From the NCBI GenBank assembly GCA_011109175.1, contig RDEW01000066.1, positions 122,521 through 150,450 of the forward strand: a stretch of 27,930 nt of DNA, read 5' to 3'. Source of the DNA: Dicyema japonicum (lineage: Eukaryota; Dicyemida; Rhombozoa; Dicyemidae). Every line of letters begins with the position of its first letter. Position 1 is the stretch's first letter. Under the pieces are notes generated by a model, which saw nothing but the letters and a program-made list of their open reading frames with translations, was not told the DNA's origin and made no database searches. The position numbers and the translations under genes were made by a program. Of this stretch, positions 21,189 through 27,930 are shown piece after piece.

Positions 21189-21935
21189 TTAGGCATCTTT
21201 CATCATTCCTACGAAGCGTGCAATGTGTCCAAATAGTTGGCAACGGTCAAATTGAATCTTTGTTTGTCTAGTTACCCTGCCCACTGCTGCAGGTTCAAGA
21301 CCACAAATTTTATTTGCAATCTTGAGACTTCCAAAGTTTTTTATTATTAACACTAAACAAAAGTGACATGTCACAAGAACCAATTAAATAAATTGCGGCG
21401 AGATTCATTCCTAATAGCACTTTAGGGTGAACAAAATGGAGGGATATTGCAGAAAAAACTTTTTCTTCATTAAATGAATTGACATGCGACAAATCATTGC
21501 TTCGTATTCTGAAGCAAGCATGTTGATCATAACAAGGTTCCAAGTGTTAATATTGTTGCTAAAGAGCATGTTCCATCAATAAGCATTGCTTCCGCCAGCT
21601 AATTTTTAGCCGATTTTTTACATTCCTTTTTATTCCAACAGCTCTAAAATAGCATTCAACTCATCATTTTGACCATTTTTTATTTTCCTTTGGAAAACAT
21701 GTTCAAACATCACACATTCATAGAGATTTATCACTCAGATTGTTCAGCATTTTTATGTCATTTTGTATGGATAGTGGCTAAGTTGTGCGCGGTCTGTTTA
21801 AAATTCGATGTCTTCCAGAACAAAATCTACGTTATCCAGGTAGATCCGTTCTGTGATCTGACTCAGCCCATTTTTTGCTTTTCGGTCCCGGAGGGAAACC
21901 TCCAGGTAGATTACAAATAGTTATTGCGATAAGGA
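21189..21935 (-). pseudogene. Non-LTR retrotransposon remnant related to that at 5540-6090
   Basis: Minus-strand translation at about 21935-21810 reads LFVIYLEVSLRDRKAKNGLS, then IYLDNVDFVLEDIE. It is collinear with the RT fragment at 5905-6078 (LYLEATLRDLRAKTG, IYANDVYFVSEGIE). LDNV replaces the YADD motif, so it is inactive. Farther along the same strand, 21330-21189 reads AAVGRVTRQTKIQFDRCQLFGHIARF, resembling the LFGHIxR block near LINE C-termini. Stops and frame changes are frequent. Confidence 0.6.
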
Positions 21936-22370
21936 GTCGCCTTTCGGAGTATCAATATGTGTTTCGGAAAATTCTATTCCCAGTGGATTTACAGACAGAC
22001 TAGTCTGGGCACCATCAATTATTCCATGGCAAGCAAACATTGATACCTCTACAGCTCAAGACCACTTTTTTGTTTGTCCGTTTTAAAAAAATCGGAGGCG
22101 ATCACGGGTGACCAACCTATCCATTGGTCGCACTGAATGATACTTTTGTTACATCACTCGAAATTTTTCGGAAGGGTGTTTTTTTACCATATAAGACATT
22201 TTATCTTGTCAGGATCAATTTGATGTCGGTTTTCGAGAGTGAGAATAAAGTAACAATAAAAACAGAAAGGGAGCATTTAATCATATGAAAATAATTTGGG
22301 AGCCAACATTACTATTGTGCTTAAAGTCAATAATCCTTCAATTGGATCTATCAAGATTTTCAACTTCGAA
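21936..22370. other. Probable LINE debris, unresolved
   Basis: Possible 5' continuation (minus strand) of the LINE at 21189-21935, but no motif could be read with confidence. Confidence 0.25.
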
Positions 22371-22376
22371 TGGAAG

Positions 22377-22450
22377 TTCAGTGCTATCGATGCCAAGGGT
22401 TTGGCCACATAGCATAATTCTGTAAAAATCAAGAGAAATGTCTATTCTGG
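22377..22450 (+). pseudogene. Gag-like CCHC zinc-knuckle fragment
   Basis: The plus strand reads VQCYRCQGFGHIA, a stop, then FCKNQEKC. The spacing C-x2-C-x4-H-x4-C, counting the stop as one residue, is a retroelement zinc knuckle. The style (CYRCQGFGHIA-FCKNQEKC) matches ORF1 of jockey-type LINEs, which carries successive knuckles. The second knuckle has decayed. Confidence 0.6.
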
Positions 22451-22459
22451 AGACTAAAT

Positions 22460-23430
22460 GCGAAGCATACGCATATGGGTGCGTGAAGTCAAATCAAGAT
22501 GGAAATTGTTTATTTGGGATTAAAAAATCTTAACATTTTCAATTTTAACGTCTGAAGAGCTTAACCACTTTCAGCAGCAAAGTGGTGATCGATTAGAATT
22601 ATTTGTTGTTTTCAAATGCCTTAAGTAGTTTTGTGACCGGCCTTATTGAAAATGATATGGGGAGTGACCATGTTCCGCAAACGATGAAAATTACAACGGG
22701 AACAGTTCTCTCAAAGATGTAAAGGAATTATAACGTCAATCCTGAAATAATCAAAAAATTACAAATAATGTTGCCACCAATCTAACAGCTATGTTAGATC
22801 CTTTAAAACTGCAATCGAAAAATCCAATTGCGAAGATTTTAAAATAATAATTCATGCNGTAAATTTTAACGTCCCTGAGAGACAAGATTCAAAATTTCCT
22901 GTCAATGAACTGCCATAAAGCAATAAAGCAAAAGATTATTTTTCGAGTTCTGATGTTGGTCATATGGGTCTTTTTATGGGAACTGCCTACTTTTGGTGAG
23001 GAAAACTATGTAGGAATGAAAAGAAATGAAGTTTTTTCATTTGATCGGGCAATTCAACATTTTTTAATTTTTTCGACATGATTAATTTTTATTGTATCTT
23101 TTTTATTTATGAATATTTATTTTACGAAAATTATTCACGAAAAATCAATGAAATTATAATGTAGGTTTATTGCTTAGAGCTCACCCATACAGTATTTCTG
23201 GGGTGGAGAACCTTTTAGTGAAGGTAACCATTCATGAAACATGCATCATCTAAAGGGCGCGAGAATTAAACCATTTTCTATCGAATTTTAATTTTTATGT
23301 GTCTAAAAAAGTTGTATTTGAAGTCGATAAAAGGGAATTAATTTGTATCTACAGTATTGTTTTAGATTTTAGCAAATATACTTTCAGTTCGATGATAGGA
23401 TAGTTACTAGTTTTTGGGTTGTCTTTTAAG
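22460..23430. other. AT-rich region with one arm of a dispersed repeat
   Basis: No gene recognised; an N is at 22858. 23050-23130 resembles 23931-24010 (shared atttcgacatga and a nearby ttgtatctttttt), giving direct repeats on either side of the RLE LINE fragment. Confidence 0.4.
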
Positions 23431-23439
23431 TATTCAAAG

Positions 23440-23690
23440 AAACAATATTTTATACAAGGAAACCAAACGGAGGAAGTACGCATTGTTTCCTGACGCATAC
23501 CAATTCGTCCCAATTGCCGTTGAGACGAGTGAAGTGCTCGCGCGGGGAAGAGGATTCTCTCGGTCATTGGAAGCTCATTGGAAGCAAGACCAGTGGACCG
23601 CGGGAAACCAGTTGGCTGTACCAGAGGGTATCGATAGCAAGATCTTGCGAGGTAATCGTTTGCTATCCGCGTGCAGCCACTGGGAATCCT
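23440..23690 (+). pseudogene. RLE LINE C-terminal fragment
   Basis: The plus strand reads ETKRRKYALFPDAYQFVPIAVETSEVL, then in the next frame LGHWKLIGSKTSG, RETSWLYQRVSIA. It matches the endonuclease tail seen at 14035-14200 (SKYASLADDHTFAPVAVETSG) and continues into the RE-xx-L-QR-S-A block found in fuller members of this family. A frameshift divides it. It is a third copy of the domain in this window. Confidence 0.72.
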
Positions 23691-23699
23691 AATTCCTTG

Positions 23700-24243
23700 G
23701 CTTAAATCATTAATTTATTCAAAAAAAAATTTTATTACAATCAATAGTGTTATATCGGGAATTTTTCCATGTAATGCTAAAAATAGAAATATTTTAGCAA
23801 TTAATATATTTTAAAATAGGAATCATAAATCTAATTTAGGAATTTAAACTTAATATAAAAGAAAAATAGCCGTTATTTTATATATTTGTCTATTTTCTAA
23901 ATGGTAAATTATTTGATAAATAAATTAATAATTCGACATTTTTTATTTAATTTCGACATGATACTCTTTTTGTATCTTTTTTTTTATGAAAATGTTTTTC
24001 GTATTTATATATTATTCTCAATGTTTATTTTGAATTTCAAGACTCAATCTAATCTAAGAGGTTTTTGGAATTTTTCTCAACTTTTCAAAATAAGACCACT
24101 TTGTCATGACAGCACACAATTAATTTTTCGCAAAGTAGCTCAATGGATGAGTATTTGATTTCTTATTAGAAATGATTTCGGACATTTGCTAAAACTGTTT
24201 ACCTTAAAATCACGCGAAAAATCCATTGACTTTTCGTGTAAAG
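23700..24243. other. AT-rich region, no gene seen
   Basis: Includes the second arm (23931-24010) of the direct repeat described for 22460-23430. No coding sequence recognised. Confidence 0.4.
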
Positions 24244-24295
24244 CAGGGTGGCCAACCCGAGGCCCGCGGGCCGCATGCGGCCCGCGAGAGAAATT
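24244..24295 (+). mobile_element. Solo hAT terminus
   Basis: cagggtggccaacccgaggc is followed by a GC-rich inverted stretch (cccgcgggccgcatgcggcc). Ends starting CAGGG-TGGCCAACC with GGCCCGCG subterminal repeats are typical of a widespread animal hAT group. No matching opposite terminus or target duplication was found downstream. Confidence 0.55.
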
Positions 24296-24856
24296 TTGTA
24301 TGTAGTTAACTATAAATACATTCAAGATAACACATAGTTTTATTTTTTTAACTTTTTATTAAGCACCATTTATCCGAAACATTTAATTTTAAATGTACTT
24401 AATTTATCGAAAATTAAATACGATAAATCATTCTCATGCTAGCAGTTATATTCTTTTCTTGTGTTGTGCATTTCTGTTTTAATTTGTATTTTATTTTCCT
24501 TGCCATGAATGTTTTATTTTATAATATTTTTATTTGTTTGAAGATTAATTAATTGAGTACTGGTATAATTTCTTGGATAAAGTTTATTTTACAGGTGAAT
24601 TTGTATTCATTTTATCAATTATATCTTCATACATATGGATTTTTAATTAAATTTATTTATTTCTTGTTTTTATTGTTTTTTTGATCTTTTTAGTATTTAT
24701 GTTATTTTTATGTTGTGGCCAGGTATTATTTATTATTTTTATAGTTTGTAGTTTATTGTAGTCAAATATGGATGTTGTAATCTTGATAATTTTAATAAAT
24801 AAAATGTCCTGTCCTTCTTGTATCTCGATCTCAACTGTGGAATGTTTTATAATAAA
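24296..24856. other. AT-rich region, possibly hAT interior
   Basis: Highly T-rich, without ORFs. It may be the non-coding body of the hAT copy whose end lies at 24244. Confidence 0.3.
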
Positions 24857-24930
24857 CTAGCTGGCCAGCTCGCTTCGCTCACGGCCATCTAGCTCCTGCG
24901 GAGGGCTTGAACCTCGCTTCGCTCGGTTAT
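24857..24930 (-). mobile_element. Helitron 3' terminus, minus orientation
   Basis: On the minus strand: ccctccgcaggagctag, then gtgagcgaagcgagc, then CTAG ending at 24857 and followed by T. It shares the ccctccgcaggagctag and gtgagcgaagcgagc blocks with the ends at 10719 and 12077, but is otherwise a divergent subfamily (ctggccagctag terminus), shared with the end at 27064. Confidence 0.68.
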
Positions 24931-24998
24931 TTTTTATGGAAAACTTAGGAATACAATTTTTTACAAAGACTTTTAAAATAAATTTTCAAACAAATATA

Positions 24999-25543
24999 CA
25001 GTCAAACCTCTCTATAGTGAACAAAATGTCCACGTCAAACATCGTTTCACTATTCTCTATAGTGAACAAAAAAATAGAACAAAGATTATTTAGAGATTTT
25101 ATTCGTAATCATGTAATCGGTGATTTTTTGAGAATGATTAGTTTTATAATTTCTTAAAATTTTTTGTATTTCGTATACTTTTCCTCTTTGTTCATAATCA
25201 TTCTCAAGAATCCATAATTCAAAGCGCTTCGCATATTCACTAGCTTCATAAGTGTCGGAACATGAATTTTTTCATCTTCCTCTTCCACATCGTCTTGCTT
25301 TTGTAGTTTTTCTCGAAAAGTTCTTGTATAAAAGTTTTCGTAGTCAATTTGATCATTTTCATTAATCAAAAAATTTTTCATCAATCTATTTCTTCTATTT
25401 CTGTCAGGTTGTATTAACGCATTTTCAAATGAAACATTGAAAATAAAGAGTAGATCAGCTGTGTGGTAATGTCTATTTTTATGATAAAATCGATTATTTC
25501 CTTCTTTTGAAAAAATGACAGGCGTTTTTCGATTTTGCACCAT
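24999..25543 (-). mobile_element. pogo/Tigger-like transposon end with C-terminal transposase ORF
   Basis: After a TA dinucleotide, cagtcaaacctctctatagt at 24999 matches the general form of pogo/Tigger terminal repeats (CAGT-AAACCTC-ATAGTGAAC). A second ctctatagtgaac follows at about 25055. Just inside, on the minus strand (25543-25154), a 129-aa ORF has an acidic tract (DDVEEEDEKIHVP) followed by a helical LMKLVNMRSALNYGFL, like the acidic-then-helix C-termini of such transposases. No DDE core was seen and the other terminus was not found, so the assignment is tentative. Confidence 0.42.
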
Positions 25544-25590
25544 GCTAACATGTAAACGTGTAACTTATTCAGTTTAAAGAATTTTAAAGA

Positions 25591-26760
25591 TTATACATCA
25601 ATTTTTGATTTTATGAATAAAAAATCCATGTTAAAGTAATTAATTAGCTTAATCTTCTCTTCTTGGGCCCATAATCCAGTGACCGTATGGGTGTGTTCTC
25701 GTCGAAGCACACTCACATTCTGAGGCTGCCCTTGGTTGACATTCCGTTTAGCTTTCTCCTCACTAGGTATCGATATACCATGCCTCTCTTCAGCTTGCAT
25801 GCTTTCCAATGTCTTCCTCAGAACCACTGTCTGAATATATGCTCTCACTCTTTCTTCCAGCTTGAGGAAATCAAGATGACCCTTGAAAAATCTTGAGACA
25901 ATTCCATCCCAGGTCATTACAACAGGGATTACTTTCACTTTTGCGTGATGAATTGCTTCAAGTTCATTTGCCAATAAGTCATATTTGTGGAACTTCTCAA
26001 CTTCGACCTGCTTAAGGCAATTTTGCGAAGTAACCCCAACTTCGACAAGAGTGATTGTATTCCTCACTTTGTCATGGACAAATATATCAGGTTTGTTATT
26101 CGCCACAGCTGTATCCGTACTAATCGTAGTATCCACACGAATCTCCACAAATTCATTGCTAACAACAGATTGAACTGAGTGTGTCTTTAGTCTCTTAGTT
26201 TTCCTTATTCCATATTGACGACAGAGATGTAAGTGAATACATCTGACTACTTCGTTATGCCGTCTGAGATATGAGCTATTCAGCATTCTCCCGCACACTA
26301 GTTGCAAGGTGATCAACTGTTTTTCTTGCCGAGTTACAATGCGTGCACTTATTTTCTCCATTATCAAAAAACATGTTGCGGTCCTGAAGTAGACACAGTC
26401 TCCCTTCAGTCATGGGGGAATGATTTCCATTAACCAACCATCCAGAAGATTCACAAACATTTACTTCCGTGTCTTTCAGACATTGAAATAAGATAGAGTG
26501 CATCTGCTTCTTTTCAATTTCTTTAAGCAGATATTCATGCTGTATTTCCATCAATGTCGACATTGTCAAATCCTTTGCAATCTCAATGTTGTACTTTCTG
26601 GAAATGAATTCTACGATAGTGGCCATGTGGGTTTTCTTTGAATTAATGACCGTAGAATTCCTTCTCTTCTCAGCAGTAATTTGCCTTATGTTCTAAGTCA
26701 TTATAAAATTGGAGGAGCATCCGCTCAGCTTTATTACTGACAGACTCCAGGCCTCTTCCA
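25591..26760 (-). mobile_element. Second RLE LINE family, endonuclease end
   Basis: Minus strand: KFGRGLESVSNKAERML (about 26760), then the frame from 26626 with FISRKYNIEIAKDL, GRLCLLQDRNMFFDNGENKC and CTHCNSARKTVDHLAT. A frameshift at about 26300 leads to a 258-aa frame: YLRRHNEVVRCIHLHLC, VEIRVDTTI, NKPDIFVHD, ITLVEVGVTSQ, EKFHKYDLLANEL, VIPVVMTWDG and LRKTLESM. KPD...VEVG...K is the PD-(D/E)XK core of a restriction-like endonuclease, preceded by a CCHC knuckle. The RT is absent. The 258-aa frame is unbroken, unlike most transposon debris here. The family differs from the RLE element at 13930-16955 in sequence and lacks its RPDG motif. Confidence 0.82.
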
Positions 26761-26769
26761 AATTTATTT

Positions 26770-27063
26770 CTTGGTAGATAACAATTGGGTTGTAAATAAA
26801 ATAAAGTTTTTTTATTGATCATAAACTCATGATTGTTTTAGTTAGTTTTAATTTAGTAGCAAACCAAAAAAATTCAGACATGTGTGTACACGTGTGATTT
26901 ACGTTGTTATGCTTTCCATTATTTTTTTACTTTATTTTTTATTCGATTTGATTCAGAAGGAGTAATCTGTGATCAAATTTTCTTTTATTGATTAAATATT
27001 TGAAATTTCTCATATTTTTAATACATTTTGATGTGATTCTTTCAAACCAATTTATATAATATA
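26770..27063. other. AT-rich spacer, nothing seen
   Basis: Lies between the RLE LINE fragment and the Helitron 3' end. No coding or repeat feature recognised. Confidence 0.4.
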
Positions 27064-27930
27064 CTAGCTGGCCAGCTCGCTTCGCTCACGGCATCCCGTC
27101 GCAAATTCATCTCAGAAAAAGTTTAAAAAATGCAGTTAATGTTGTGTTTGGATGGATTTTCGATTTGTTCAATACATTATCTTCAGTGGAAAATAAATTC
27201 GTTGACCATTCTCCAAATGAACATCCAGTGAACAACGGTAGAAATCTTTGATGGATTGGAAATCCAAATATCCTCCAGATTGCTTCATTGCTGCAGATAT
27301 ACCTTCCATTTTGATATTGGACAACTTCATCTTTATGTTTAATTTCGTTACTGCTTGATCTGTTCTTTATTTATGTATTTGCACACATATTTAATGGATT
27401 TACAGAATTGCAGTATTCTACATTTATATGTGCATTAATGTCTTGCTAAGGAAACTTGTTTTTGTACGGAACGATCCATCTGTTATCAATATCCAATTCA
27501 TATTTTGTTCCTTCCTTTATTTTCGATTGAAAACCACTTAGAAACAGGTCTTCTCCGATATTGGATTCATCAATTCCTGTCTGAGTTTCGCTTTAGAAAC
27601 GCTTTCGGGAATTTTTTAGTACATTTGTCATCTTCATACAGAGAATTAGATTCAAAGTTCCACATGGGCCATGTATCATTTGTTTTTTTAATAATTTCAA
27701 ATAAGCCAGGTCTTGATTGGGGTCAGGAAATTCTGCAATATAACTGGTCAATTTGGTTGGTCTTAATCTTGTCAACCAACCAAAGTAAGATGTGTGCATG
27801 TGGCAACTCTTTTTTGCCATTCTACGGAGTATATAGCATTTGATTTTCAAAACATTCTTTTTTTGTTAAGGTATCATTAATTTTAATTATTTTTTGTTGA
27901 AAAACTCTTGCAATTATATCATGCGATCCA
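27064..27930 (-). mobile_element. Internally deleted Helitron, Rep region and 3' end
   Basis: Minus strand from the right edge: IAEFPDPNQDLAYLKLLKKQ, then MIHGPCG (27850-27593), then DIDNRWIVPYKNKFP and INAHINVEYCNSV (about 27500-27400). Next come DEVVQYQNGRYI, EAIWRIFGFPIHQ and NTTLTAFFKLF (about 27340-27130). These are consecutive blocks of the Helitron Rep-helicase protein between the HUH nuclease and the PIF1 helicase. Sequence then jumps directly to the 3' terminus, with CTAG ending at 27064 followed by T. The helicase is deleted and stops are present. The 5' end is off the window. Confidence 0.82.

Noticed and set aside
1-27930. CRISPR array, operons or ribosome binding sites
   Set aside because: No regularly spaced repeats with unique spacers. 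Genes are intron-split and metazoan, so prokaryotic features do not apply.

Overview
The window is eukaryotic and almost certainly animal. Between long AT-rich, transposon-filled stretches lie four recognisable host genes: an inositol polyphosphate kinase (IPMK-like, minus, running off the left edge), the Polycomb PRC2 subunit SUZ12 (minus), a PGM2-type phosphopentomutase/phosphoglucomutase (plus) and prefoldin subunit 5 (minus). All four are split across reading frames. The frames rejoin, with protein homology continuing exactly, when GT-AG segments of about 20-30 nt (very often 23-25 nt) are removed. I placed about 20 such introns. Tiny introns in ordinary metazoan genes are a known trait of dicyemid mesozoans (Dicyema), so I infer a dicyemid or another animal with a similarly compacted intron set. 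This is inference from gene structure, not from a database match.

Layout: 1-739 IPMK-like kinase; 740-1667 AT-rich, no gene seen; 1668-2698 and 2999-3373 two hAT elements with terminal inverted repeats and 8-bp target duplications; 3519-5210 SUZ12; 5540-6600 remnants of APE-type LINEs; about 7381-9534 PGM2; 9813-10264 PFDN5, tail-to-tail with PGM2; 10570-12077 Helitron remains (PIF1-like helicase and two copies of the same 3' terminus); 12560-13015 a decayed restriction-like-endonuclease (RLE) LINE tail; 13930-16955 a nearly full-length RLE LINE with an N-terminal PHD-like finger (minus); 17200-18060 AT-rich, no gene seen; 18060-19000 a ZBED5/FAM200-like hAT transposase remnant (minus); 19193-20452 a complete but dead hAT element with a nested insertion; 20745-21050 an unrecognised ORF; 21189-21935 LINE remnants (minus); 22377-22450 a gag-like zinc knuckle; 23440-23690 another RLE LINE tail; 24244 a lone hAT terminus; 24857-24930 a Helitron 3' end; 24999-25543 a pogo/Tigger-like end; 25591-26760 a second, distinct RLE LINE family (minus); 27064-27930 an internally deleted Helitron Rep region (minus).

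The host genes belong to unrelated pathways (inositol phosphate signalling, histone H3K27 methylation, sugar phosphate metabolism, cytosolic protein folding) and show no operon logic. Several residual frame breaks in PGM2 are one-base deficits next to homopolymers, and three N calls occur. Part of the apparent damage in host genes may therefore be assembly error. The transposons, by contrast, carry real stops, insertions and deletions.
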